DNA of 24,931 nucleotides from Christensenella sp. UBA1685 (GTDB lineage: Bacteria; Bacillota; Clostridia; Christensenellales; CAG-138). Location: NCBI GenBank assembly GCA_002320595.1, contig DCKB01000070.1, positions 1 to 24,931 of the forward strand, read 5' to 3'. The notes under the pieces are model-generated. The model ran no database searches. It was not told the origin of the DNA and worked only from the letters and a program-made list of their open reading frames with translations. Positions within the stretch are counted from its first letter, which is position 1. Each line of letters opens with the position of its first letter. Positions 15,087-23,351 of the stretch are shown piece by piece. The translations under genes and the position numbers were made by a program.

Positions 15087-16550
15087 TTAAATGGTCAAGT
15101 CTTCGACATAAAGCACCGTTACCGTGTCTGTTTCAGACTTTACGGTTTCCTCAGCCTGAGACGCTGTTTCTGAAGCCTCAGGAGCATTGGGCAGAGCGGG
15201 TTCATCCGCCTTGTTGCGCGCTTCAAAAAACTTGAGTGCAACCTGGGGGAAAAGCGCGTAGCTCAGCACATCTTCCTCCTGCCGAATCACACCCTTGATT
15301 TCATCTCGGTATTTATCAAGCTCCGGAGCAAGCAAATCAGCCGGCCGGCAGGTGATGACAGGTTCCTCTCCAATGGCCATTTTGCGCACCTCCTCGTTCA
15401 CTTTGCCGGGAAGCGCCCCATATTCCCCGTGCAGAACCGCTTTTGATTCCTTGGTAAACATCTTATATCGTTCGCCTGAGAGAACGTTAAGCACAGCCTG
15501 CGAACCCACAATCTGGCTTGTGGGCGTTACGAGCGGCGGATATCCAAAATCCTCGCGCACACGCGGAATTTCAGCCAGAACATCGTAGTATTTGTCCTCT
15601 GCGTTTGCCTGCTTCAGCTGGGAGATCAGGTTTGAAAGCATGCCGCCCGGCACCTGATAGATCAGCGTGTTCGTATCGACGCTTAGCACTTTGGGATCAA
15701 GGAACCCTTCCGTTTTCAGTTTGCCCGCAACGCCACGGAAATGCTTGGCTGCCTCCGCCATCTTTTCAAGGCTCAGGCCGGTATCATGCTCCGTGCCCTT
15801 AAGCGTTGCCACAAGCGATTCTGTTGCGGGTTGGGACGTGCCGTTCGCCAACGGGGAAAGCGCACAGTCCACGATATCTACGCCAGCTTGCACGGCCATG
15901 AGGTAAGTCATGTCTCCTGTGCCCGTCGTATTGTGCGTATGCAAATGGATGGGCACATCAACCTCTGCCTTAAGGCGCTTCACCAAAGAATACGCTTCAT
16001 AGGGCAAAAGCAGGTTTGCCATATCCTTAATACAAATCACGTCTGCCCCCATTTGCACAAGCTCTTTTGCCACTTTTACAAAGTAATCCTCGTTGTGCAC
16101 GGGACTGATGGTGTAGCTGATTGCAGGTTCGCAGATGCCGCCGTATTTTTTCGTATACCGAATGGCCGCCTCTAAATTGCGCACATCGTTGAGCGCATCG
16201 AAGATGCGGATTACATCGATGCCGTTCTCAATTGCTTTGCGGCAGAATTGTTCCACAACATCGTCCGCATAATGCTTATAGCCTAAAATGTTTTGGCCAC
16301 GGAACAGCATTTGCAGCTTTGTGTTCGGAAGGGCTTTACGCAGCTTGCGCAAACGCCCCCAGGGGTCTTCATTTAAAAAGCGCAGGCAGCTGTCGAATGT
16401 AGCGCCGCCCCAGCATTCGAGCGACCAATAGCCGATGCTGTCCAGTATTTCACACGCGGGCAGCATATCTTCCACGCGCATGCGCGTCGCTGCCTGCGAC
16501 TGATGCGCATCGCGCAAAATCGTATCGGTGATGAAGAGCTTTTTGCCCAT
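15087..16550 (-). CDS. oadA: Oxaloacetate decarboxylase alpha subunit, carboxyltransferase part without biotin domain
   Basis: The 487-residue protein is the biotin-dependent carboxyltransferase. The N-terminal HMGL-like TIM barrel begins DTILRDAHQSQ. It has the probable carboxylated lysine K175 (CIKDMANL) and the metal-binding histidines H204 and H206 in HLHTHNTTG. A conserved PYC/OADA C-terminal domain follows. The C-terminus is a variable acidic stretch ending TVLYVEDLTI, and no AMKM biotin motif is present; biotin is carried by the separate protein at 17809-18186. The same family covers pyruvate carboxylase subunit B, but the neighbouring beta and gamma subunits point to a sodium-pumping decarboxylase. 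The ATG at 16550 has GGAG 8-9 nt upstream; the longer frame to 16616 overlaps oadB. Confidence 0.9.
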   Translation of the reverse strand: MGKKLFITDTILRDAHQSQAATRMRVEDMLPACEILDSIGYWSLECWGGATFDSCLRFLNEDPWGRLRKLRKALPNTKLQMLFRGQNILGYKHYADDVVEQFCRKAIENGIDVIRIFDALNDVRNLEAAIRYTKKYGGICEPAISYTISPVHNEDYFVKVAKELVQMGADVICIKDMANLLLPYEAYSLVKRLKAEVDVPIHLHTHNTTGTGDMTYLMAVQAGVDIVDCALSPLANGTSQPATESLVATLKGTEHDTGLSLEKMAEAAKHFRGVAGKLKTEGFLDPKVLSVDTNTLIYQVPGGMLSNLISQLKQANAEDKYYDVLAEIPRVREDFGYPPLVTPTSQIVGSQAVLNVLSGERYKMFTKESKAVLHGEYGALPGKVNEEVRKMAIGEEPVITCRPADLLAPELDKYRDEIKGVIRQEEDVLSYALFPQVALKFFEARNKADEPALPNAPEASETASQAEETVKSETDTVTVLYVEDLTI

Positions 16551-16572
16551 AATTGTATCTCCTTTTTGCAAA

Positions 16573-17760
16573 TTAACCGCCAAACAGGGACAGGAATACG
16601 CCAGCCGCGATCGCACTGCCGATTACACCTGCAACGTTCGGCCCCATGGCATGCATCAGCAGGAAGTTGCCCGGGTTTTCTTTTTGGCCCACCACCTGAG
16701 AAACGCGCGCAGCCATCGGCACGGCAGATACGCCTGCAGAACCGATCAACGGGTTCACCTTTCCACCCGTGATAACATACATCAGTTTCCCAAGCAGCAC
16801 GCCGCCCGCAGTGCTGAATGCAAACGCGCACACGCCCATAAGCAGGATGCCGACCGTCTGCCAGTTGAAAAACGCATCCACCGTAGCGGTAGCGCCAACA
16901 GACAGGCCAAGGAAGATTGTTACGATGTTGCAAAGCTCGTTCTGCGCGGTTTTAGAGAGGCGTTCCGCCACACCGCACTCGCGAAGCAGGTTGCCCAACA
17001 TCAAAAGGCCAACGAGCGGAGCGGCAGAGGGCAACAGCAATGAAACGAAGATCGTAACCATAATCGGAAATACGATCTTTTCCGCCTTGGAAACCGGGCG
17101 AAGCTGCTCCATCACAACGCTGCGCTCCTTCTTCGTGGTCAAGAGCTTCATAATCGGCGGTTGAATGACCGGGACGAGCGCCATGTAGGAATATGCGGAA
17201 ACCGCAATCGGGCCAAGCAGATGCGGTGCAAGCATCGCAGTTACAAGGATGGCTGTCGGTCCATCCGCGCCGCCGATGATGCCGATGGAGGCTGCCTCAC
17301 GCATGCCAAAATCGATTGCAGGGAAGACTGCGGAAAGTGCAAGTGCCCCCAGAAATGCAATGAATATGCCAAGCTGCGCTGCTGCGCCAAGGATCAGGCT
17401 TCTCGGGTTCGCAATTAAAGGGCCGAAATCGGTCATGGCGCCAACGCCAAGGAAAATCAGCGATGGATAGATGCCAAGCTTTACGCCGAGATAAAGGTAA
17501 TCGATCAACCCTGCTGTTTCACTGAACTCAGCCCAGTGAACATGGCCGCCCTCAAACAATGAGGCATGGTACATCTCCGTCCCCGGTAAATTGGAGAGCA
17601 ACATACCAAATGCAATCGGAATCAGCAAAAGCGGTTCAAAGCCTTTTCGAATCGCAAGATAGAGCAATATGCATGAAATCAGGATCATCACAAGGGGTCT
17701 GGGATCCTCAATCAGCATGGAAAATCCGGTTGTAGACAAAAATTTCTGGATTACATCCAT
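16573..17760 (-). CDS. oadB: Sodium-ion-translocating decarboxylase beta subunit
   Basis: The 395-residue integral membrane protein decarboxylates carboxybiotin and exports Na+. It has about nine hydrophobic helices. The conserved DFGPLIANPR loop, the GAAAQLGIF segment, the GIIGGADGPTAI signature and the late GSAGVSAVPMAARVSQ motif are all typical of OadB/GcdB/MmdB. Substrate specificity lies in the alpha partner, so beta alone could serve methylmalonyl-CoA or glutaconyl-CoA decarboxylase as well. The ATG at 17760 is directly behind AAGGAGG (4-5 nt spacing); the frame's upstream ATG encodes that site itself. The gene is 48 nt after the biotin carrier. Confidence 0.94.
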   Translation of the reverse strand: MDVIQKFLSTTGFSMLIEDPRPLVMILISCILLYLAIRKGFEPLLLIPIAFGMLLSNLPGTEMYHASLFEGGHVHWAEFSETAGLIDYLYLGVKLGIYPSLIFLGVGAMTDFGPLIANPRSLILGAAAQLGIFIAFLGALALSAVFPAIDFGMREAASIGIIGGADGPTAILVTAMLAPHLLGPIAVSAYSYMALVPVIQPPIMKLLTTKKERSVVMEQLRPVSKAEKIVFPIMVTIFVSLLLPSAAPLVGLLMLGNLLRECGVAERLSKTAQNELCNIVTIFLGLSVGATATVDAFFNWQTVGILLMGVCAFAFSTAGGVLLGKLMYVITGGKVNPLIGSAGVSAVPMAARVSQVVGQKENPGNFLLMHAMGPNVAGVIGSAIAAGVFLSLFGG

Positions 17761-17808
17761 ACATCCTCCTTCTGGTAGCAAAGGTCAGAGGAGCTTTTTT
17801 ATCAGCGT

Positions 17809-18186
17809 TCAGCCGATCACGCAAAGCACATCACCCGAGTTGACGCTGGCACCCTTTGTAACATTTACAGCGGAAACCGTTCCGGCCACAGGCGCCATAA
17901 TCTCGTTTTCCATCTTCATTGCTTCGAGAATCAGCAGAACGTCACCCGCTTTCACCACATCGCCCGCCTTTACCCGTACGTCCAGAATATTGCCCGGCAT
18001 CGGCGCGTCTACGGATGTTTGCTTGCCGCCGGAAGCCGCACTTGGAGCCGGAGCTGCCGGAGCTGCGGCAGGAGCAGGCTGGACCGCCGATGCCCGCACA
18101 GGCGCAGGTGCAGAGGCTGCGCCTGTTATTTCTTCCACCTCAACCTCATAAGAAGCGCCGTTGACATTCACGATGAACTTACGCAT
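17809..18186 (-). CDS. Biotin carrier (biotinyl/lipoyl domain) subunit of the decarboxylase
   Basis: The 125-residue protein has three parts. A short N-terminal domain (about 1-22, MRKFIVNVNGASYEVEVEEI) comes first. A flexible Ala/Pro-rich hinge (about 22-55) follows. The C-terminal biotinyl domain has K91 in EAMKMENEI, the lysine that carries biotin. It shuttles CO2 from the alpha to the beta subunit. This GcdC/MmdC-like layout replaces the biotin domain missing from OadA. The ATG at 18186 has AGGAGG 7-8 nt upstream. Nothing unusual is seen in the 41-nt gap to the gamma subunit. Confidence 0.93.
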   Translation of the reverse strand: MRKFIVNVNGASYEVEVEEITGAASAPAPVRASAVQPAPAAAPAAPAPSAASGGKQTSVDAPMPGNILDVRVKAGDVVKAGDVLLILEAMKMENEIMAPVAGTVSAVNVTKGASVNSGDVLCVIG

Positions 18187-18227
18187 AATGATTTCCTCCT
18201 AAAACATAAATGTATTTATGGCTTTTG

Positions 18228-18644
18228 TTAAATCTTACGAATGCTGTGGATTCTGAAACCGGACGCATCGGTGCCCGTTGCAGTGGCAAGCGCGGCTGCA
18301 ATGGCCGCCACGAACTGCCCATGTGAAAGGGCTGTTTCAGGTTCAGCCGAAAGCTGCCTTATGCTGTGGATGCGTAGGCCGCGTGCTTCCGTTCCCATGT
18401 ATGTGGCAAGTGCCGCCGCAACAACCGCATCAAAACAAGCGCGGTCGCCAATAGGAAACCCAGTTTGTTTGGAAACGGCAGGCGCCGGGGCTTTTGCGGC
18501 CTGTTGCTTTAAAGCGGGTTCACTAGCGGTGGCCTTTATGCCCATAAATGTGCTCATGAGCTTTGTAAGCAAAATAATTGCAAACAACCCTACAAACACA
18601 GTACCCATGCCCAAGAGCAATACAAACCACGGGCTCATTTCCAT
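18228..18644 (-). CDS. oadG: OadG-like gamma subunit with a duplicated C-terminal segment
   Basis: The 138-residue protein has a single N-terminal membrane helix (SPWFVLLLGMGTVFVGLFAI), as expected for the small subunit that anchors and assembles Na+-pumping decarboxylases. A Lys/Ala/Pro-rich linker leads to two copies of a 40-residue unit. Both units end in GT-E/D-A-x-G-x-RIHSIR (GTEARGLRIHSIRQL and GTDASGFRIHSIRKI). This segment resembles the usual OadG C-terminus but occurs twice. The start is ATG at 18644, 7 nt after GGAGG; an in-frame TTG at 18650 is too close to that site. It is the first gene of the operon. Confidence 0.8.
   Translation of the reverse strand: MEMSPWFVLLLGMGTVFVGLFAIILLTKLMSTFMGIKATASEPALKQQAAKAPAPAVSKQTGFPIGDRACFDAVVAAALATYMGTEARGLRIHSIRQLSAEPETALSHGQFVAAIAAALATATGTDASGFRIHSIRKI
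18241..18420 (-). repeat. 120-bp tandem duplication inside oadG
   Basis: The segments from 18241 and from 18361 align without gaps at an offset of exactly 120 bp (40 codons). I count 41 identical bases of 60 over the first half of the unit, including an identical 10-mer ATGCTGTGGA and an 8-mer GTGGCAAG. The duplication is therefore old and in frame. Confidence 0.8.
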
Positions 18645-18721
18645 ATCCAAGCCTCCATTCTAAGGATGATTTATAGTTTTTCCGCAAATCTAACTGTTTT
18701 TTATAAGCGCTCGTTTGAATC

Positions 18722-18735
18722 ATTATATCGTTCAA
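18722..18735 (-). promoter_or_regulatory. Candidate -10 of the decarboxylase operon
   Basis: TATAAT (18722-18727) is 78 nt before the oadG start, in the only gap large enough for a promoter. No good -35 is found 17 nt upstream (AAAATA). TTGAAC at 18730-18735 is too near to serve. The arms TTGAA and TTCAA flank the hexamer. This 214-nt gap (18651-18864) otherwise contains the rluB terminator and AT-rich DNA. Confidence 0.35.
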
Positions 18736-18790
18736 TCCACCGCCTATTTTCTTATATTCTGCGCATATCCTGTTTTTCCTGCTAATCGTT

Positions 18791-18831
18791 AATAAAAAAA
18801 TAAGCAATATCCCAAAAATTTGGAATATTGC
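18791..18831 (-). terminator. Rho-independent terminator after rluB
   Basis: In the minus direction GCAATATTCCAAA pairs with TTTGGGATATTGC (one mismatch), followed by TTATTTTTTTATT. It begins about 34 nt after the rluB stop and ends the long scpA to rluB block. Confidence 0.9.
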
Positions 18832-18864
18832 CCCGGATTCCGCTTCAATTTAGCCATAACTTTA

Positions 18865-19578
18865 TCATCGCAACAGCGCATCAAGCCCTTCCGCTTCTTT
18901 TGCTGTAAGGCTGCGCCATTTGCCCTGCCCCAGAGCGCCCAATTTGATCGGTCCGATGGCTACCCTCCTCAGCAGCAATGTGTTGTGTTCAACAGTTGCC
19001 AACATCCTGCGCACCTGTCGGTTTCGCCCCTCGTGAATCGTAATTTCAAAGGCCATGTTTCCATGTTTGAGCTTTCTAACATTCTGAATGCGGGCAGGTG
19101 CAGTCATGCCGTCCGCAAGCGGTATGCCGCGCTCAAGTGCAGTGCGTTGTTCGTCCGTCAATATTCCATCGCAGTGGACAAGATAGGTTTTTTCAACCGT
19201 GAACTTGGGATGAGTCATCCGATAAGCAAGCGCGCCGTCATTCGTCATGATGATCAGCCCCTCAGAATCATAATCAAGCCGCCCCACCGGATAAAGCCTC
19301 TGCGGGAAATCCTTGAAATAATCGGCGACGGTCGTGCGGCCCTGCGGGTCATGCATTGTGCTTACAACGCATTGAGGTTTATTCAGTGCAAGGACAACGC
19401 GTTCTTGGGCAAGTGTGACAGGCTTCCCCTGGTAGGTTACCGCGTCCCGCTCCGGATCCACCACACACCCGATTTCCGCAGGAAGCCCATTCACAAGCAC
19501 CAACCCTTTCGCAATCAGTTCTTCACATTTTCTGCGGGAATCAATCCCCGCTTCTGCCAAAAACTTCTGCAACCGCAT
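18865..19578 (-). CDS. rluB: RluB-family rRNA pseudouridine synthase
   Basis: The 237-residue protein has an N-terminal S4 RNA-binding domain (MRLQKFLAEAGIDSRRKCEE). The RsuA/RluB/E/F catalytic domain follows, with GRLDYDSEGLIIMTNDG at 99-115 and catalytic D102. GRNRQVRRML comes near the end. Enzymes of this group modify 23S rRNA, for example U2605 in the RluB case; the exact site is inferred. The ATG at 19578 matches the family N-terminus and is 16 nt after the preceding stop, though its ribosome binding site is weak. The longer frame to 19686 only overlaps the carboxypeptidase gene. Confidence 0.93.
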   Translation of the reverse strand: MRLQKFLAEAGIDSRRKCEELIAKGLVLVNGLPAEIGCVVDPERDAVTYQGKPVTLAQERVVLALNKPQCVVSTMHDPQGRTTVADYFKDFPQRLYPVGRLDYDSEGLIIMTNDGALAYRMTHPKFTVEKTYLVHCDGILTDEQRTALERGIPLADGMTAPARIQNVRKLKHGNMAFEITIHEGRNRQVRRMLATVEHNTLLLRRVAIGPIKLGALGQGKWRSLTAKEAEGLDALLR

Positions 19579-19594
19579 GCGCGCACCGCATTGT

Positions 19595-20731
19595 TCATAC
19601 GCTCCAACGTCTGAACAGCCTTTCAAGATAATCCGGGAAGGCCGTGGGTTCCACCGGTTCCGATGCAAAAAGCTCCGTCTGCGCAAGCAGGCGGCCGTCT
19701 TCCCAAACTTCTAACAATCCGACGATCTCACCTTTTGCAACCGGAGCATGAATCCGCTCGGCAACTTTTACAACCGTTCGTACCGTTGTTGCGCCGCCAT
19801 CCTTCACCAAAATAATTATATCCTGTTTTGCCGCAAGCGCCAAGGCGTTTTTTTTGCCGCCGCTCACCCGTGCGCGCGCAATGATATCGCCTGCTGCAAC
19901 AAGTGTTTCAGGCTGGTAGGCGGTAAACCCGTAATCCAGAATACGCTTTGCGGTTGGGAACATGTCCGGGCAATTCAGCAGCACACCCACAAGCTGCATT
20001 CCTTCACGCTCTGCCGCAAAAACAAGGCATTTTCCAGCGGCCATCGTATAGCCCGTTTTAACTCCGTTGCCCCCCTCATACTCCCAAAGGAGCTTATTCT
20101 TATTCTTTATCGTTCGCGTAATCTCGCCGGTTTCCGTTCGATAATATGTCGTTCCGACGATTTCTCGAAACGTTCCGTTCTGCATGGCATAGGAAGCGAT
20201 AAGCGCAAGGTCATATGCTGTCGTATAATGATCCGGGTCATGCAAGCCGTTCGGGCTCACGAAATGCGTGTTCAACGCGCCGAGCGCCTGTGCTTTTTCA
20301 TTCATGAGCGCGGCAAATCCCGCAACACTGCCCCCCACATGTACCGCGATTGCAACCGCCGCGTCGTTGCCTGATATAAGCATAAGCCCATAGACCAGAT
20401 CACGCAGGCTGATTTTTTCCCCAAGGCGTAGGTACATGCTGGAGCCTTCGACGCCATATGCTTCTTTGGGAATTGTTACAAGCGTATCCAGTTTTCCCGT
20501 TTCAATCGCAAGGATCGCCGTCATAACTTTCGTTGTGCTTGCCATTGGCAGTTTTTCATGCGCAGTTTTCGCGTAAAGCACTTTGTGTGTGCGCGCGTCC
20601 ATGAGCACCGCGCCGCCCGCAGACACTTCCACCGTATCGCGCTCCGGCTCCGCAAGCGCGCCGTTGCTCACTGCAAACGCCGCAAGCACAGCCATCAGAA
20701 CGGCCGTCATCCTTTGCGTCCACTGTTTCAT
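19595..20731 (-). CDS. D-alanyl-D-alanine carboxypeptidase (DacB/DacF type, serine-type PBP)
   Basis: This exported penicillin-binding protein trims the terminal D-Ala from peptidoglycan stem peptides. The 378-residue protein has a signal peptide (about 1-27, ending SNGALA). The catalytic S65-T-T-K68 motif, S120-G-N122 and K225-T-G227 follow. A C-terminal beta-rich PBP5_C-like domain and a short amphipathic end (FPDYLERLFRRW) complete it. Its place directly after gerW and before rluB suggests the sporulation enzymes DacB or DacF, which modify the spore cortex. Sequence alone does not separate these from vegetative DacA. The ATG at 20731 has GGAG 9 nt upstream; the longer frame overlaps gerW. 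Confidence 0.93.
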   Translation of the reverse strand: MKQWTQRMTAVLMAVLAAFAVSNGALAEPERDTVEVSAGGAVLMDARTHKVLYAKTAHEKLPMASTTKVMTAILAIETGKLDTLVTIPKEAYGVEGSSMYLRLGEKISLRDLVYGLMLISGNDAAVAIAVHVGGSVAGFAALMNEKAQALGALNTHFVSPNGLHDPDHYTTAYDLALIASYAMQNGTFREIVGTTYYRTETGEITRTIKNKNKLLWEYEGGNGVKTGYTMAAGKCLVFAAEREGMQLVGVLLNCPDMFPTAKRILDYGFTAYQPETLVAAGDIIARARVSGGKKNALALAAKQDIIILVKDGGATTVRTVVKVAERIHAPVAKGEIVGLLEVWEDGRLLAQTELFASEPVEPTAFPDYLERLFRRWSV

Positions 20732-20765
20732 CTTCCTGTGCTCCTGTTTCGTCCGTTTGCCAGCA

Positions 20766-21236
20766 TCACTGCTGTTGTGCTTTCTCCGATTGCGCCTGCT
20801 GTGTGCAAGCCGCCGGAGCAGCATCGCAAACCATGCGCTCCACGGCGCAGACTGCTTCGGGCAATAGATCAATGACACGATCCCAGCTATTCTTATACTG
20901 TGCCGGCAAAACCTTTACACAGCCGGCATTCACCGAAAGGAACGCCATAGGCGTAAGGCTCATGCCTGCAACCGCTGTACCCGCAAACGGATACCTTTGC
21001 CCGTTCTCTTCTCCGCCTGTTTCTCCGTCAAGCGCCGTTCCCGACTTGCGCACGGGTTTGTTTCCCATTCCGTATTCGCCGCCGCCGGACAGGAAGCCAA
21101 GGCTCACTTTTGATACGGGCAAAATCATCGTCTCATTCCCTGTCAGGATTGGATCTCCAATGATGGTATTCACATCCACCATCTCTTTGATCTCTTCCAT
21201 AGCGCTTTTCATAATGTTTTCAATTGGATGCATCAT
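20766..21236 (-). CDS. gerW: Spore germination protein GerW (YtfJ)
   Basis: The 156-residue protein matches the YtfJ/GerW family: MHPIENIMKSAMEEIKEMVDVNTIIGDP at the N-terminus, VSKVSLGFLSGGGEYG in the middle, then PFAGTAVAGMSLTPMAFLSV. In Bacillus GerW is made in the forespore and is needed for germination with some germinants. After about residue 130 the protein continues into a Cys/Ala/Gln-rich tail that is not part of the core family. It starts with two ATG codons (21236 and 21233) about 8-9 nt after GGAGGG, and follows the ytfI-like gene by one base. This pairing is the same as in Bacillus (ytfI-ytfJ). Confidence 0.95.
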   Translation of the reverse strand: MMHPIENIMKSAMEEIKEMVDVNTIIGDPILTGNETMILPVSKVSLGFLSGGGEYGMGNKPVRKSGTALDGETGGEENGQRYPFAGTAVAGMSLTPMAFLSVNAGCVKVLPAQYKNSWDRVIDLLPEAVCAVERMVCDAAPAACTQQAQSEKAQQQ

Positions 21237-21237
21237 A

Positions 21238-21774
21238 CTATGTCCCTCCTTGTTTTCTCACTCTAATGAGAACACCTATAATCTGCGTTGGAAGGATTTC
21301 CAATATGCCTTCCATATAAATCCATATTGCGTGCCGGTCAAAAACCGGAGCAATAGCAATACGCCCCTGGTGCGATGGGAAGCAGACGCGCAGAAGAAGT
21401 TCAAGTGCAGTCTGCACCGCGCCAGCGGCCATTACACTGCAAAACGCATCGCCTGCATCTCCGATTATCCCTTTGCAATTGAGCTCAGCAAGGCGCAAAG
21501 TTCCCGTCTTTCGCGAATTCCATAGCGACTTATGAAGAAGCTGCTTTCGCTTTGGCTTTTCTTTTTCAGTTTTTTTCTGCTTTTTACGCAGCAGTGCAAT
21601 TATATTGGTATCAATATCCATCGGAATTTTCACGAGCCCAAACAACAGGCATAGCTTCGCCCGCGCATAGAGATGGGTATCATTCAGCTCTGCGCAAAAG
21701 CGTATCTTTACGCGCCACAACAGGCAGACAATCAACGCCAGCACTCCAGAAAAAATGCATAAAAAAAGAACCAT
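21238..21774 (-). CDS. DUF2953 (YtfI-like) membrane protein
   Basis: The 178-residue protein has an N-terminal membrane helix (VLFLCIFSGVLALIVCLLW), followed by the beta-strand-rich start typical of DUF2953 (VKIRFCAELNDTHLYARAKLCLLFG). A basic Lys-rich stretch lies near residue 65. Its function is not known, but it is a constant neighbour of gerW in spore formers, which suggests a sporulation role. The ATG at 21774 has GGAGG about 7 nt upstream. Confidence 0.85.
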   Translation of the reverse strand: MVLFLCIFSGVLALIVCLLWRVKIRFCAELNDTHLYARAKLCLLFGLVKIPMDIDTNIIALLRKKQKKTEKEKPKRKQLLHKSLWNSRKTGTLRLAELNCKGIIGDAGDAFCSVMAAGAVQTALELLLRVCFPSHQGRIAIAPVFDRHAIWIYMEGILEILPTQIIGVLIRVRKQGGT

Positions 21775-21845
21775 ATCTTTCCTCCAGACGGAGCATATGG
21801 TTTCTATTGTTTGCGTTTCACGGAAAAATATGACGCAGCAGGAGC

Positions 21846-22724
21846 TTACCCCCTGTAATCTGCACGGATAAACGGTTCACAAATCCGTTTTTCAACCAGC
21901 ATATGATATTTTTCCGGCCGGCGATATGCATTTCCGTGGACTTCCGCTTTGCGATATTCCCGCAGCATGTCCAGATCGAATTCCGCTAAATAAACGCCCT
22001 CGCTTCCGCCGGCTTCCAAAATGCAGGTGTCCCTTGATCCCGGCATCTCCGGCAGATAAGCAACGCCGTCAAAGGCAGAGGAATGGCCATTGCAATCCGG
22101 CTGGCCACATGGATAGTTGCAGGTGGCAATTCCCATCATGTTCTCATATGCTCTGCCCCGCAGTTGGGAAAGGCGATTGATCTCCATCGGGCAAGCATTT
22201 GGGACGAGGACGACCTCGGCCCCTTTGAGCATCAGTACTCTGGCGCTTTCCGGGAATTCCCTGTCATAGCAGATCATTGCGCCAACCTTGACCGGCCCGG
22301 ATGCCGTATCCAAATCCGTCACATAAAAGTCATCGCCCGGGGTCAATCTGCATTCCTCTCCGAAGTCACAGGTGTGCACCTTGGCATAGGTCATCACCTG
22401 CTTGCCGTGCCGGTCGAACAGAATTGCGGTATTTCGTGGAAGCGATTCAGAGCATTCCAGAAACGTGATCATAATTGCCATATTCAGCTCCGCGGCAAGC
22501 GCCCCGAACGCCGACACAAATTCGCCGTCTCCCGGGATCGCCTGCCCCTTCAGGCGGTTTGCATCCGCAGGAATACGGTAGCCGCAATTCCACATTTCCG
22601 GAAACAGTGCAACATCCGCGCCGCCCTCCTTTGCTTTCCGGCAGGCCGCAAGCCCAATTTGAAGGTTTTCCGTCTGCGTCCTTCCCGGCAGCAGTTGTAA
22701 AAGCGCAACGCAAAACACCTTCAT
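21846..22724 (-). CDS. Carbon-nitrogen hydrolase (nitrilase superfamily)
   Basis: The 292-residue protein has the Glu-Lys-Cys triad of the superfamily: E43 in LFPEMWNCGY, K115 in YAKVHTCDFGEE, and C152 in MICYDREFPES. The rest of the C-N hydrolase domain (RGRAYENMMGIATCNYPCG) follows. Possible activities include N-carbamoylputrescine amidase, omega-amidase and other amidases; I cannot choose from the sequence. The ATG at 22724 has AAGGGG just upstream; the longer frame overlaps scpB. The gene interrupts the usual scpB to ytfI/gerW order, so it may be a later addition, though its codon use looks like that of its neighbours. Confidence 0.92.
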   Translation of the reverse strand: MKVFCVALLQLLPGRTQTENLQIGLAACRKAKEGGADVALFPEMWNCGYRIPADANRLKGQAIPGDGEFVSAFGALAAELNMAIMITFLECSESLPRNTAILFDRHGKQVMTYAKVHTCDFGEECRLTPGDDFYVTDLDTASGPVKVGAMICYDREFPESARVLMLKGAEVVLVPNACPMEINRLSQLRGRAYENMMGIATCNYPCGQPDCNGHSSAFDGVAYLPEMPGSRDTCILEAGGSEGVYLAEFDLDMLREYRKAEVHGNAYRRPEKYHMLVEKRICEPFIRADYRG

Positions 22725-22758
22725 AATCCCCTTCCCCTCTTTCTGATTGCCATCCCCT

Positions 22759-23319
22759 TTATGCCTGTTCAACAGTCTCCGTGTTCTCCGCGCCTGACCC
22801 GGCTTCAGCATAAGCCTCATAGCGAGGCAGTTCGCTGATTGAACGCAGTCCAAAGTGTCGAAGGAAAGCATCCGTTGTTCCAAACAGCATTGGCCGCCCA
22901 ACAACATCCTTCCTGCCAAGCTCGCGGATCATTCCAAGCTTCAAAAGTTGGCTTACCGCATATTCACACCGCACGCCGCGCACCGCCTCAATATCAGCAC
23001 GCGTTACAGGCTGCCTGTAAGCAATAATGGAGAGCGTCTCCAACATGGATTGCGAAAAGGTGCGTGACTGAACAGGCTGCAGCAGTGTGAGTACAAGATC
23101 GGTATATTTCCGGTTGGAAACAAGCTGAACCGTCTCCTCCGTCAAGTAAAGCTGTATGCCGCGTTCTTCCCGGCGGTACAGCTCGTCCATTGACTGCAGG
23201 GTGGACTGCATTTCGATATCCGTCAATCCAAGCGCACGCTGGAGCTGAATAACCGGCACAGGATCTCCCGATACAAAAAGGATGCATTCGATTGCGCCGA
23301 AGCGCTCGTCATATTGCAA
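22759..23319 (-). CDS. scpB: Segregation and condensation protein ScpB
   Basis: This is the winged-helix kleisin partner of the SMC-ScpAB condensin complex. The 186-residue version starts LQYDERFGAIECILFVSG. Two winged-helix domains follow, including ETLSIIAYRQPVTRADIEAVRGV and GRKDVVGRPMLFGTTDAFLRHFGL. The start is ambiguous. An ATG at 23355 overlaps the scpA stop as ATGA but has only a 2-nt spaced GGAG. TTG at 23319 is 8 nt after AAGGAGGG and fits the family N-terminus, so I prefer it. A short C-terminal tail is acidic. Confidence 0.94.
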   Translation of the reverse strand: MQYDERFGAIECILFVSGDPVPVIQLQRALGLTDIEMQSTLQSMDELYRREERGIQLYLTEETVQLVSNRKYTDLVLTLLQPVQSRTFSQSMLETLSIIAYRQPVTRADIEAVRGVRCEYAVSQLLKLGMIRELGRKDVVGRPMLFGTTDAFLRHFGLRSISELPRYEAYAEAGSGAENTETVEQA

Positions 23320-23334
23320 AGCAACTCCCTCCTT
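23319..23334 (-). promoter_or_regulatory. Ribosome binding site that decides the scpB start
   Basis: AAGGAGGGA (23326-23334) is placed 8 nt before an in-frame TTG (23319). It is much better spaced than the GGAG just before the ATG at 23355. Confidence 0.6.
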
Positions 23335-23351
23335 CCTATGCAGCTTGCGCG

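Noticed and set aside
18718..18738. TTGAA...TTCAA arms around TATAAT as an operator for the decarboxylase operon
   Set aside because: Only five base pairs per arm with an unmatched centre; this can easily arise by chance in AT-rich DNA.
18523..18807. Short minus-strand frame in the gap before oadG
   Set aside because: It begins next to the T-run of the rluB terminator, runs out of frame into oadG and has no good ribosome binding site.
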